Assembly (NCBI GenBank): GCA_947579665.1
Contig: CANPUZ010000062.1
Span: 124,001-188,000 of the forward strand
Direction of reading: 5' to 3'
Source: Sympetrum striolatum
Lineage: Eukaryota > Arthropoda > Insecta > Odonata > Libellulidae
DNA: 64,000 nucleotides
Within the stretch, counting starts at the first letter, position 1, and each line of letters starts with the position of its first letter. The translations under genes and the position numbers were made by a program. Below are positions 23,115-36,749 of the stretch, one piece after another. Below the pieces are notes generated by a model, which saw nothing but the letters and a program-made list of their open reading frames with translations, ran no database searches and was not told where the DNA came from.

Positions 23115-24198
23115 TACGAGTAAAATGTAGCTTGCATACTGCAAGCAGATCGACAACACTAATTTCATCTCGGCATCATATCGGGACCGTCTTCAAAAGA
23201 AAAAAAAGGGGATTGAAAATATTCTTTAAATTCGCTGCAAGCTATTTGTCCGGAATCGAATCCGGGTCTTTTTGGTGATACACACTATGCAGCACAATAG
23301 AATTTCTCCATCTCTAACTATGTGTGGAAATTCAAGCAAATATATTGGGCGCAGCTGCCTCAAAAGACGCTCTAATGTTCACGAATGTAAATGGCTCTCG
23401 GGACTCGAACCAAGGACGATCGTGGAAATTTAAAAAATGTTTCTGAAAGTTATTAATGATCTCAATCCATATGTCAAATTTCAAGTTTCTATATTATTGG
23501 GAAAGGTTTCAAAATAATTCCTAAAAATCGGATCAACTTCTGATTGCAGAGAAACCTGGTGTCGAACCCAGGACATATTGATAGTTATGAATGCATAGTT
23601 TGATTTTTTAATACTGGTTCTTCTATCACGCTAAGTTTTAAGTCGATAGCATGTCGGGAAGAACCTAAAATTTGTTTCCGTTATCTCCATAAGAAATGCA
23701 TTGAGAAATGTAAATGGCGCCCTGGGATCGAACCAAGGACCATCACGGAACATCAAAAATTTGATTATGAAATATATTTATAATCTCCAACTCCATGCCG
23801 AATTTCAAGTTTCCATGCCATCGGGAAGTGGTCCAAAAAAAATCTTAAAAATCGCCACAATACATTTTAAACGGCCGATTTTTGCCTCGACCTAGCATCG
23901 AACCCAGGATATTTTCCGTAAAACTAATTTATGTTTTCGATAGATCATGACCATATATAAAGGCTCCTAGAGTTTCGATTCTCTACCTATCCGGGAAGTA
24001 TTTTTTAAAAATTCCCGAAAATCTAAGCAATGCATTTAAACGGGAAAAATCGGGACTTTGGGGCCCTCTGGAATCGAACCCATGACACTGAGGTTCAAAA
24101 TCGCAATTTTTCTGGAGGTTATACGTTATGGCCAATATGTCGTAAAAATTTCAAGCCATTGACGCTAGTGGTTTGGCCTGTGACTTTGTATCCTCTCT
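23115..24198 (+). repeat. satellite unit 4
   Basis: Standard order, boxes near 23,252, 23,402, 23,561, 23,727, 23,898 and 24,073. The first reads GGAATCGAATCCGGG. Confidence 0.85.
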
Positions 24199-24246
24199 AT
24201 ATATCTATTATATATAGATGCTTCTCCGGATTCATTCATATATATA

Positions 24247-25328
24247 TACGAGTAAAATGTAGCTTGCATACTGCAAGCAGATCGGCAATACTAATTTCAT
24301 ATCGGCATCATATCGGGACGGTTCTCAATTGAACAAAAAAAATATTCAAAATATTCTTAAAATTCGCTGTTATTTTATCGTCTGGCATCGAACCCGGGTC
24401 TTACTGGTAAACTTACTATGCAGCACAATAGAAGATCAACATCTCTAACTATGTGTGAAAATTCAAGCAGAAATATTTGTTACAACTGCCTCAAAAGACG
24501 TTCTTATTTTCACGAATGTAAATGCCTCTCTGGATTCGAACCAAGGACGATCCTGGAAATCTAAAACATGATTTTGAAATTTATCTATGATATCTAACTA
24601 CATGCCGAATTTCAAGTTTCTATATTGTTGGGAAAGGGTTCAAAATTATTATTGAAAATCGGATCAGTTACTGATTGTAGAGACGCCTGGTTTCCAACCC
24701 AGGACACACTGGTAGCTGTGACTGCACAGTTAGATTTTTATGAACTTGATCATATTTTATGGAAAGTTTGAAGTCAATATCATGCCAAGAAGTACCTAAA
24801 ATCTGTTTCCGTTATCTCCATAAGAAATGCATTGTGAAGTACAAATGGCCCTCTGGGATCGAACCAAGGACCATAAGCGAAAAAAAAAAATTGATTATGA
24901 AATATATTTATGATTTCTAACCCCATGCCAAATTTCAAGTTTCCATTCATTCGGAAAGGGGTCCAAAGAAAATCTTAAAAATCTCCACAATGCGTTTTAA
25001 ACGGCCGATTTTCGCCCCGACCTAGCATCGAACCCAGGATAATTTTCGTAAAACTCATTTATGTTTTCGATAGATCATGTTCATATATATAGGCTCCTTG
25101 AGTTTTAATTCTCTACCTGTCCGGAAAGTATTTTTTTTTAATTCCCGAAAATCAAAGCAATGCATTCAAACGGGAAAAATCGGGACTTTGGGGCCCTCTG
25201 GAATCGAACCCATGACACTGAGGTTCAAAATCGCAATTTTTCTGGAGGTTATACGTTATGACCAATATGTCGTAAAAATTTCAAGCCATTAACGCTAGTG
25301 GTTTAGCCTGTGACTTTGTATCCTCTCT
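24247..25328 (+). repeat. satellite unit 5
   Basis: Standard order. The third box is broken (GGTTTCCAACCCAGG). This is the last plus unit before the first orientation switch, which occurs in a spacer hairpin plus (GATA)n at 25,331-25,418. Confidence 0.85.
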
Positions 25329-25381
25329 ATATATCTATTATATATAGATGCTTCTCCGGATTCATTCATGGATATACCTAT

Positions 25382-25418
<37 letters not shown>

Positions 25419-25421
<3 letters not shown>

Positions 25422-26498
25422 GATACTAATTCACAGCCTAAACCATAAGCGGCATTGACTTGAAATTTTTACGACGTATTGGCCATAACGTGTAACCGCC
25501 AGAAAAATTGCGATTTTGATCCTCAGGGTCATGGGTTCGATTCCAGAGGGCCCCAAAGTCGCGATTTTTTCCATAAGAATACATGGCGGGGATTTTCAAA
25601 AAATTTTTTGAGGCACTTTCCGGAGAGAGAAAAAGTTGAAACTCCAGGGATCGCTAGAAGCCGTGCGTATCCAACGAAAACCAGATAGACATTTTAGAAT
25701 ATAGTCCATGGTTCGATGCTAGGTCGGGGCAAAAATCGGCCGTTTAAAATGCATTGCGGCGATTTTGAAGAATTTTTTTGGATCCTTTCCCGATAACATG
25801 GATATTTGAAACTCGGCACGTGAATAGATATCATGAATATATTTCATAATCAAATTTTACATGTTCGCTGATTGTCCTTGGTTCGATGCCAGAGGGCCAT
25901 TTGAACTTCTCAATGCATTTCTTACGGAGATAACGGAAACAAAATTTAGGTCCTTTCCGGCATGCTATCGACTTCAAACTTTGCATGATACAAGAGCAAG
26001 TTTTTACAAATCAATCTGTGCATTCACAGCTTACAATACGTCCTGGGTTCGACACCAGGTGTCTCTGAAATCCGAAGTTGATCAAATTTTTAGGAATCAT
26101 TTTGAAACCTTTCCCAATAAAATAGAAACTTGAAATTCGGCATATGGATAGAGATCATAAATAACTTTCAGAAACATGTTTTAGATTTCCACGATAGTCC
26201 TTGGTTCGAGTCTCGAGAGGCATTAACATTCGTGAAAATTAGAACGTTTTTTGAGGCAGTTATAGCCGATATTTCTGCTTGAATTTTCACACATAGTTAG
26301 AGATGGTGATCTTCTATTGTGTTTCATAGTAGGTTTACCAGTAAGACCCGGGTTCGATGCCAGACGATTAAATTTCAGCGAATTTTAAGAAAAAATTAAA
26401 TCCTTTTTTTTTTCTTTTGAGGACCGTCCCGATATGATGCCGATATGAAATTAGTATTGCCGATCTGCTTGCAGTATGCAAGCTACATTTTACTCGTA
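25419..26498 (-). repeat. satellite unit 6
   Basis: Starts GGATACTAATTCACAGCC after (GATA)n and ends TACTCGTA. Six boxes are present (near 25,536, 25,711, 25,880, 26,047, 26,206, 26,350). Confidence 0.85.
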
Positions 26499-26564
26499 TA
26501 TATATATATATGATATATGAATGAATCCGGAGAAGCATCTATATATAATAGATATATATAGAGA

Positions 26565-27642
26565 GGATACAAACTCACAGCCTAAACCACAAGAGTGATT
26601 GAGCTGAAATTTTTACGGCGTATTGGCCATAACGTGTAACCACCAGAAAAATTGCGATTTTGATCCTCAGTGTCATGGGTTCGATGCCAGGGGGCTCCAA
26701 AGTCCCGATTTTTCCCGTTTAAATGCATTGCTTTGATTTTCGGGAATTAAAAAAAAATACTTCCCGGATAATTAGAGAATCAAAACTCAAGGAGCCTTTA
26801 TATATGGTCATGATCTATCGAAAACATAAATGAGTTTTACGGAAAATAACCTGGGTTCGATGCTAGGTCGTTGCAAAAATTTGCCGTTTAAAATGCATTG
26901 TGGCGATTTTTAAGATTTTGTTTCGACCCTTTCCCGATGGCATGGAAACTTGAAACTCGGTATGGGGTTAGATATCAAAAATATATTTCATAATCGATTT
27001 TTGTGTTTTCCCTGATGTTCCTTGGTTCGATCCCAGAGGGTCATTTACATTCCTCAATGCATTTCTTATGGATATAACGGAAACAAGTTTAAGGTACTTC
27101 CCGGCATGCTATCAACTTAAAACTTAGCATGATTGAAGAACCAGTCTTAGCAAATCAAACTATGCATTCATAGCTATCAATGTGTCCTGGATTCGACACC
27201 AGGTGTCTCTGCAATCAGAAGTTGATCCGATTTTTAGGAAATATTTTGAAACCTTTCCCAATAATATAGAAACTTGAAATTCGGCATATAGATTGAGATC
27301 AATAATAACTTTCAGAAACGTATTTAAGATTTCCAATATCGTCCTTGGCTCGAACCCAGAGAGCCATTTAATTTCGTGAAAAAAAAGAATGTCATTTGAG
27401 GCAGTTGCAGTCAATATTTCGCCTTGAATTTTCACACATAATTAGTGATGGTGATCGTCTGTTGTGCTGCATAGTAAGTTCACCAAGAAGATCCGGGTTC
27501 GATGCCAGACGATTAAATTGAAGCGAATTCTAAGATTATTTTCAATCCTTTTTTTTTCTTTTGAGGGCCGTCCCGATATGATGCCGACATGAAATAAGTG
27601 TTGTCGATCTGCTTGCAGTATGCAAGCAACATTTTACTCGTA
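26565..27642 (-). repeat. satellite unit 7
   Basis: Standard order. Two boxes are altered (GGATTCGACACC near 27,189 and GGCTCGAACCC near 27,347). Confidence 0.85.
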
Positions 27643-27670
27643 TATATATACATATATATATATATAGAGA

Positions 27671-28743
27671 GGATACAAACTCACAGCCTAAACCACAAGA
27701 GTGATTGAGCTGAAATTTTTACGGCGTATTGGCCATAACGTGTATTCACCAGAAAAATTGCGATTTTGATCCTCAGTGTCATGGGTTCGATTCCAGAGGG
27801 CCCCAAAGTCCCGATTTTTCCCGTTTAAATGCATTGCTTTGATTTTCGGGAATTAAAAAAAAATACTTCCCTTATAGGTAGAGAATTAAAACTAAAGGAG
27901 CCTATATATATGAACATGATCTATCGAAAACATAAATTGGTTAAACGGAAAATATCCTGGGTTCGATGCTAGGTCGGGGCAAAAATCGGCCGTTTAAAAT
28001 GCGTTGTGGCGATTTTTAAGATTTTTTTTGGACCCGTTTCCGAATGCATGGAAACTTGAAATTTGGCATGGGGTTAGAAATCATAAATATATTTCATAAT
28101 CAAATTTTACATATTCGCTGAGGGTCCTTGGTTCGATCCCAGAGGGCCATTTGCACTCCACAATGCATTTCTTATGGGGATAACAGAAACACATTTTAGG
28201 TACTTCCCGGTATAATATTGACTTCAAACTTTGTATGAAATTAGATCAAGTCCTAGCAAGTCATTTTGTGCATTAACAGCTTCCAATACGTCCAGGGTTC
28301 GACACCAGGCGTCTCTAATATCAGTCGCTGATCTGATTTTTAAGAATTATTTTGAACCCCTTCCCAATAATATTAAAACTTGAAATTCGGCATATATATA
28401 GAACTTATAGATACATTTCGAAAACACATTTTATATTTCCTAGATCGTCCTTGGTTCGAATCCAGAGAGCTATTAACATTCGTGAAAAGAAGGTCTTCGT
28501 TTGAGGCAGTTGCAGCCAATATTTCTGCTTGAATTTTCACACCTATTTAGAGAAGATGATCTGATGTGCTGCATAGAAATTTCATCAAAAAGACCCGGGT
28601 TCGATGCCAAAAAATTAAATTGAAGCGAATTTTAAGAATATTTTCAATCCTTTTTTTCCTTTCCGGGACCGTCCCTATATAATGCCGTTATGAAATTAGT
28701 GTTGTCGATCTGCTTGCAGTATGCAAGCTACATTTTACTCGTA
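27671..28743 (-). repeat. satellite unit 8
   Basis: Standard order, head-to-tail with unit 7 over a short TATATAGAGA spacer. It meets unit 9 terminus to terminus at TACTCGTA-(TA)n-TACGAGT, an inverted junction. Confidence 0.85.
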
Positions 28744-28758
28744 TCATATATATATATA

Positions 28759-29838
28759 TACGAGTTAAATGTTGCTTGCATACTGCAAGCAGATCGACAA
28801 CACTATTTTCATATCGGCATCATATCGGGACGGCCATCAAAAAAAAAAAAGGATTGAAATTTTTCTTACAATTCGCTGCAATTCCATCGTCTGGCATCGA
28901 ACCCGGGTCTTTACTGTTGAACTTACTATGCAGCACAATAGAACATCGCCATCTCTAACTATGTGTGAAAATATAAGCAGAAATATGGGCTACAACTGCG
29001 TCAAAAGACGTTCTAATTTTCACGAATTTAAATTGCTCTCTGGATTCGAGCCAAGGACGAACTTGCAAATCTAAAACATGATTTTGAAAGTTATTTATGA
29101 TCTCTATCTACATGCCGAATTTCAAGTATCTATATTGTTGGGAAAGGGTTCAAAATAATTATTGAAAATCGGATCAGTTACTGATTGTAGAGACACCTGG
29201 TGTCGAACCCAGGACACATTGACAGCTGGGAATGCACAGTTTGATTTGTATACACTAAATCTTTCTTAGTGCAAAGTTTGAAGTCTTTATCGTGCTGGGA
29301 AGTACCTATAATATGTTTCCGTTATCTCCGTAAGAAATGCATTGATGAATTTAAATGGCCCTCGTGGATCGAACCAAGGACCATCAGCGAATATATAAAA
29401 TTTGATCCTGAAATTTATCATTGATCTCCAACTCCATGCCGAATTTCAAGTTTCCATGCCATCGGGAAAGGGTCCAAAATAAATCTTAAAAATCGCCACA
29501 ATGCAATTTAAACGGCCGATTTTTACCCCGACCTAGCATCGAACCAAGGATATTTTCCGTAAAACTCATTTATGTTTTAGATAGATCATGACCATATATA
29601 TAGGCTCCTTTAATTTTGATTCGCTACCTATCCGGAAAGTATTATTTTTAATTTCCCGAAAATCAACGCAATACATTTAAACGGGAAAAATCGGGACTTT
29701 GGGGCCCTCTGGAATCGAACCCATGACACTGAGGTTCAAAATCACAATTTTTCTGGTGGTTACACGATATGGCCAATACGTCGTAAAAATTTCAAGCCGA
29801 TGACACTTGTGGTTTAGGCTGTGAATTAGTATCCTATC
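28759..29838 (+). repeat. satellite unit 9
   Basis: Isolated plus unit. Both ends face an inverted neighbour, with a bare TA run on the left and a spacer hairpin plus GATA repeats on the right. Confidence 0.85.
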
Positions 29839-29922
29839 TATATACCTATCTATCTATTATATATAGATGCTTCTCCGGATTCATTCATGGATATACCTAT
29901 ATAGATAGATAGATAGATAGAT

Positions 29923-31001
29923 AGGATACTAATTCACAGCCTAAACCACAAGCGTCCTTGACTTGAAATTTTTACGACGTATTGGCCATAACGTGTAACC
30001 GCCAGAAAAATTGCGATTTTGATCCTCAGTGTCATGGGTTCGATTCCAGAGGGCCCCAAAGTCGCGATTTTCGCCATAAGGATACATGGCGGGGATTTTC
30101 GAAAATTTTTTTGAGGCACTTCCCGGAGAGAGTAAGAGTTGAAACTCCAGGGATCGCTAGAAGCCGTGCGTATCCAACGAAAATCAGAAAGACATTTTAG
30201 AATATAGTCCATGGTTCGATGCTAGGTTGGGGCAAATATCGGCCGTTTAAAATGCATTGCGGCGATTTTGAAGAATTTTTTTGGATCCTTTTCCGATAAC
30301 ATGGATGTTTGAAACTAGGCACATGGATAGATATCATGAATGTATTTCATAATCAAATTTTACATGTTCGCTGATTGTCCTTGGTTCGATGCCAGAGGGC
30401 CATTTGCACTTCTCAATGCATTTCTTACGGAGATAACGGAAACAAAATTTAGGTACTTTCCGGCATGCTATCGACTTCAAACTTTGCATGATACAAGAGC
30501 AAGTTTTTACAAATCAAACTGTGCATTCACAGCTTACAATACGTCCTGGGTTCGACACCAGGTGTCTCTGCAATCAGAAGTTGATCTGATTTTTAGGAAT
30601 TATTTTGAAACCTTTCCCAATAATATAGAAAATTGAAATTTGGCATATAGATTGAGATCATTAATAACTTTCAGAAACATTTTTTACATTTCCAGGATCG
30701 TCCTTGGTTCGAGTCCCGAGAGTCATTTACATTCGTAAACATTAGAGCGTCTTTTGAGGCAGTTGTAGCCAATATTTCTGCTTGAATTTTCACACATAGT
30801 TAGAGATGGTGATATTCTATTGTGATACATAGTAAGTTCACCAGTAAGATCCGGGTTCGATGCCAGACGATGAAATTTCAGCGAATTGTAAGAAAAATTT
30901 AAATCCTTTTTTTTTTCTTTCGGGGACCGTAAGGATATGATGCCGATATGAAATTAGTATTGCCGATCTGCTTGCAGTATGCAAGCAACATTTTACTCGT
31001 A
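29923..31001 (-). repeat. satellite unit 10 (reference for box spacing)
   Basis: The six GTTCGA boxes are all intact. The third monomer contains CCTGGGTTCGACACCAGG, a 5-bp stem closing a tRNA-like loop. Confidence 0.85.
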
Positions 31002-31054
31002 TATATATATGAATGAATCCGGAGAAGCATCTATATATAATAGATATATAGAGA

Positions 31055-32133
31055 GGATACAAAGTCACAGGCCAAACCACTAGCGTCAATGGCTTGAAAT
31101 TTTTACGACATATTGGCCATAACGTATAACCTCCAGAAAAATTGCGATTTTGAACCTCAGTGTCATGGGTTCGATTCCAGAGGGCCCCAAAGTCCCGATT
31201 TTTCCCGTTTAAATGCATTGCTTAGATTTTCGGGAATTTTTAAAAAATACTTCCCGGATAGGTAGAGAATCGAAACTCTAGGAGCCTTTATATATGGCCA
31301 TGATCTATCGAAAACATAAATTAGTTTTACGGAAAATATCCTGGGTTCGATGCTAGGTCGAGGCAAAAATCGGCCGTTTAAAATGTATTGTGGCGATTTT
31401 TAAGATTTTTTTTGGACCACTTCCCGATGGCATGGAAACTTGAAATTCGGCATGGAGTTGGAGATTATAAATATATTTCATAATCAAATTTTAGATGTTC
31501 CGTGATGGTCCTTGGTTCGATCCCAGGGCGCCATTTACATTTCTCAATGCATTTCTTATGGAGATAACGGAAACAAATTTTAGGTTCTTCCCGACATGCT
31601 ATCGACTTAAAACTTAGCGTGATAAAAGAACCAGTCTTAACAAATCAAACTATGCATTCATAACTATCAATGTGTCCTGGGTTCGACACCAGGTGTCTCT
31701 GCAATCAGAAGTTGATCCGATTTTTAGGAATTATTTTGAAACCTTTCCCAATAATATAGAAACTTCAAATTTGGCATATGGATTGAAATCATTAATAACT
31801 TTCAGAAACATTTTTTAAATTTCCACGATCGTACTTGGTTCGAGTCCCGAGAGCCATTTACATTCGTGAACATTAGAGCGTCTTTTGAGGCAGCTGCGCC
31901 CAATATATTTGCTTGAATTTTCACACATAGTTAGAGATGGAGAAATTCTATTGTGCTGCATAGTGTGTATCACCAAAAAGACCCGGGTTCGATGCCGGAC
32001 GAATAACTTGCAGCGAATTTAAAGAATATTTTCAATCCTCTTTTTTTTCTTTTGAAGACGGTCCCGATATGATGCCGAGATGAAATTAGTGTTGTCGATC
32101 TGCTTGCAGTATGCAAGCTACATTTTACTCGTA
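31055..32133 (-). repeat. satellite unit 11
   Basis: Standard six-box minus unit. Its monomers are especially close to those of unit 4 in reverse (same GTCGCCAGGG and GGACGAAT variants), suggesting recent exchange or a recent common copy. Confidence 0.8.
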
Positions 32134-32154
32134 CTTATATATATATATATATAT

Positions 32155-33238
32155 ACACTGGGGATCAAAAGTCTAAGCATGTTCCACAAGTGCCACCGAC
32201 TTGAAATTTTTACGACATATTGGCCATAACGTGTAACCTCCAGGAAGAAGCCGACATTGAACCTCGGTGCCATGGGTTCGATTCCAGAAGGCCCCAAAGT
32301 CGCGATTTTCCCCATAAGATTACATGGCGGGGATTTTCGAAAATTTTTTTGAGGCACTTTCCGGAAAAGTAGAGAGTTGAAACTCGAGGGACCGCTAAAT
32401 GCCGTGCATAGCCAACGAAAATCGGAAAGACATCTTCGAATATTGTCCTTGGTTCGATGCTAGGCCGGGGCAAAAATCGGCCGTTTAAAATGCATTGCGG
32501 CGATTTATAAGATTTTTTTTGGATCCTTTCCCGATAACATAGATACTTGAAACTCGGCACGTCGATAGATATCATGAATTTATTTCATAATCGAATTTTA
32601 CATATTAGCTTATGGTCCTTGGTTCGATCCCAGAGGACCATTTGCACTTCCCAATGCTTTTCTTGCGGAGATAACGGAAACAAATTTTAGGTACTTGCCG
32701 GCACGATATCGACTTCAAACTTTGCATGTAGAAAGATCAAGTCCATAAAAATCAAACAGTGCATTCACAGCTATCAAAGTGTCCTGGGTTCGACACCAGG
32801 TGTCTCTGCAATCAGAAGTTGATCCGATTTTTAGGAATTATTTTAAAACCTTTGCCAATAATATAGAAACTTCAAATTCGGCATATAGATAGAGATCATA
32901 AATAATATTCAGAAACTTTTTTTAGATTTCCAAGATCGTCCTTGGTTCGAATCCAGAGAGCCATTTAAATTCGTGAAAATTAGAACGTCTTTTGAGGCAT
33001 TTGTAGCCAATATTTCTGCTTGAATTTTCACACATAGTTAGAGACGGTGATCTTCTATTGTGCTGCATAGTAATATATCAGTAAGATCCGGGTTCGATGC
33101 CAGACGATAAAATTGCAGCGAATTTTAAGAATATTTTGAATCATTTTTTTGTTCTTTTGAGAACCGTCCCGATATGATGCCGATATGAAATTAGTATTGC
33201 CGATCTGATTGCAGTATGCAAGCTACTTTTTACTCGTA
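32155..33238 (-). repeat. satellite unit 12, alternative outer end
   Basis: It starts GGGGATCAAAAGTCTAAGC instead of GGATACTAATTCACAGCC, then rejoins the consensus at CTTGAAATTTTTACGAC. The same alternative start is seen in unit 17 and degenerate unit C. Confidence 0.85.
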
Positions 33239-33280
33239 TAATAGATGAATGAATCCGGAGAAGCATCTATATATAATAGA

Positions 33281-34360
33281 TACGAGTAAAATGTAGCTTG
33301 CATACTGCAAGCAGATTGGTAATACTAATTTATATCAGCATCATATCGGGACGGTCTTTAAAAGAAAAAAAAGGATTTAATTTTTTCTTAAAATTCGCTG
33401 AAATTTCATCGTCTGGCATCGAACCCGGGTCTTACTGGTAAACCTACTATGAAACACAATAGAAGATCACCATCTCTAACTATGTGTGAAAATTCAAGCA
33501 GAAATATTGGCTATAACTGCCTCAAAAAACGTTCTAATTTTCACGAATGTTAATGCCTCTCGGGACTCGAACCAAGGACGATCGTGGAATTCTAAAATAT
33601 GTTTCTGATAGATATTTATGATCTCTATCTATATGCCGAATTTCAAGTTTCTATTTTAGTGGGAAAGGTTTCAAAATAATTCCTAAATATCGGATCAAAT
33701 TCTGATTTCAGAGACACCTGGTGTCGAACCCAGGACGTATTGCAAGCTGTGAATGCAGAGTTTGATGTGTAAAGACTTACTCTTGTATCAAGCAAAGTTT
33801 GAAGTTGATAGCATGTCGGAAAGTACCTAAATTTTGTTTCCGTTGTCTCCGTAAGAAATGCATTGAGAAGTGCAAATGGCCCTCTGGGATCGAACCAAGG
33901 ACCATCAGCGAACATGTAAAATTTGATTATGAAGTATATTCATGATATCTATCCACGTGCCGAGTTTCGAATATCCATGTTATCGGGAAAGGATCCAAAA
34001 AAAATCTTCAAAATCGCCGTAATGCATTTTAAACGGCCGATTTTTGCCCCGACCAAGCATCGAACCATGGACTATATTCTAAGATGTTTTTCTGATTTTC
34101 GTTGGATACGCTCGGCTTCTAGCGATCCCTCGAGTTTCAACTCTTTCTCTCCCCGGGAAGTACCTCAAAAAAATTTTCGAAAATCCCCGCCATGTATTCT
34201 TATGGAGAAAATCGCGACTTTGGGGCCCTCTGGAATCGAACCCATGACCCTGAGGATCAAAATCGCAATTTTTCTGGCGGTTACACGTTATGGCCAATAC
34301 GTCGTAAAAATTTCAAGTCAATCACGCTGGTGGTTTAGGCTGTGAATTAGTATCCTATCT
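33281..34360 (+). repeat. satellite unit 13
   Basis: The last plus-oriented unit. It is flanked on the left by a hairpin spacer and on the right by CTAT/GATA repeats around another spacer copy. Confidence 0.85.
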
Positions 34361-34409
34361 ATCTATCTATCTATTAAATATAGATGCTTCTCCGGATTCA
34401 TTCAAGGAT

Positions 34410-34444
<35 letters not shown>

Positions 34445-34445
<1 letters not shown>

Positions 34446-35522
34446 GATACTAATTCACAGCCTATACTAGAAGCGTCATCGACTTGAAATTTTTCCGACG
34501 TATTGGCCATTACGTGTAACCGACAGAAAAAATGAGATTTTGAACCTCAGTGTGATGGGTTCGAGTCCAGAAGGCCACAAAGTCGCGATTTTGTCCATAA
34601 GAATACATGGCGGGGATTTTCGAAAATTCTTTTGAGGCATTTCCCGGAAAAGGAGAGATTTGAAATTCAAGGGATCGCTAGATGCCGTGCATATCTAAAG
34701 GAAACCATAAAGACATCTACGAATATTATCCTTGGTTCGATGCTAGGTCGGGGCAAAAATCGGCCGTTTAAAATGCATTGTGGCGATTTTTAAGATTTTT
34801 TTTGGACCCTTTTCCGATGGCATAGAAACTTGAAATTCGGTATGAGGTTAGATACCATAAAAATATATCATAATCGAATTTTGCATATTCGCTGATGGTC
34901 CTTGGTTCGATCCCAGAGGGACATTTAAATTCCTCAATGCATTTCTTACGGAGATAACGGAAACAAATTTTAGGTACTTCCCGGCGTGATATCGACTTCA
35001 AACTTTGCATATAGAAAGATCAAGTCCATACAAATCAAACAGTGCATTCACAGCTATCAATGTGTCCTGGGTTCGACACCAGGTGTCTCTGCAATCAGAA
35101 GTTGATCCGATTTTTAGGAATTATTTTGTAACCTTTGCCAATAATATACAAACTTCAAATTCGGCATATAGATAGAGATCATAAATAACTTACAGAAACA
35201 TGTATTAGATTTCCAAGATCGTCCTTGGTTCGAATCCAGAGAGCCATTTACACACGTGAAAGGTAGAACGTCGTTTGAGGCAGTTGTAGCCAATATTTCT
35301 GCTTGAATTTTCACACATAGTTAGAGATAGTGATCTTCTATTGCGCCGCTTAGTAAGTTCGCCAGGAAGACCCTGGTTCGATGCCAGACGCTAAAATTGC
35401 AGCGAAATTTAAGAATATTTTCAATCCTTTTTTTTTCTTTGGAGGACCGTCCTGAAATGATGCCGATATAAAAATAATATTGCTGATCTGCTTGCAGTAT
35501 GCAAGCTACATTTTACTCGTAT
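34445..35522 (-). repeat. satellite unit 14
   Basis: Six boxes. The first reads GGGTTCGAGTCC and the last CCTGGTTCGATGCC. Confidence 0.85.
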
Positions 35523-35576
35523 AGGTATATACATGAATGAATCCGGAGAAGCATCTATATATAATAGATAGAGAGA

Positions 35577-36652
35577 GGATACAAAGTCACAGGCTAAACC
35601 ACTAGCGTCAATGGCTTGAAATTTTTACGACATATTGGCCATAACGTATAACCTACAGAAAAATTGCGATATTGAAGCTCAGTGTCATGGGTTCGATTCC
35701 AGAGGGCCCCAAAGTCCCGATTTTTCCCGTTTAAATGCATTGCTTTGATTTTCGGGAATTAAAAAAAAATACTTTCCGGGTAGGTAGAGAATCAAAACTC
35801 AAGGAGCCTATATACATGAACATGATCTATCGAAAACATAAATGAGTTTTACGGAAAATATCCTGGGTTCGAGTCTAGGTCGGGGCAAAAATCGGCCGTT
35901 TAAAATGCATTGTGGCGATTTTAAAGATTTTTTTTGGACCTCTTTCCGAATGAATGGAAACTTGAAATTTGGCATGGTGTTAGAAATCATAAAAATATTT
36001 CATAATCAATTTTTTTGTATTCACTTATGGTCCTTGGTTCGATCCCAGTGGGCCATTTGCACTCCACAATGCATTTCTAATGGGGATAACGGAAACACAT
36101 TTTAGGTACTTCCCGGTATGATATCAACTTCAAACATTCTATGAAATTAGATCAGGTCCTAGCAAGTCATTTCGTGCATTTACAGTTTCCAATTCGTCCA
36201 GGGTTCGACACCAGGCGTCTCTACAATCAGTCGCTGATCCGATTTTTAAGAATTATTTTGAACCCCTTCCCAATAATATTAAAACTTGAAATTAGGCATA
36301 TACATAGAACATATAGATACATTTAGAAACCATATTTTATATTTCCTAGATCGTCCTTGGTTTGAATCCAGAGAGCTATTAACAATCGTGAAAAGTAGGT
36401 CTTCGTTTGAGGCAGTTGCAGCCAATATTTCTGCTTGAATTTTCACACGTATTTAGAGAAGATGATCTTCTGATGTGCTGCATAGTAATTTCACCAAAAA
36501 GACCCGGGTTCGATGCCAGACGATTAAATTAAAGCGAATTTTAAGTATATTTTCAATCCTTTTTTTCCTTTCCGGGACCGTCCCGATATAATGCCGTTAT
36601 GAAATTAGTGTTGTCGATCTGCTTGCAGTATGCAAGCTACATTTTACTCGTA
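35577..36652 (-). repeat. satellite unit 15
   Basis: Very close to unit 8 (same AGTCGCTGATC and AGGTCTTCGTTTGAGGCAG variants). The box near 36,358 has decayed to TTGGTTTGAATCC. Confidence 0.85.
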
Positions 36653-36749
36653 TAGGTATATAGGTATATCCGGAGAAGCGTCTTTATCTATTATATATCG
36701 ATGCATCTCCGGATTCATTCATATATATACCTATATAGATAGATAGATA

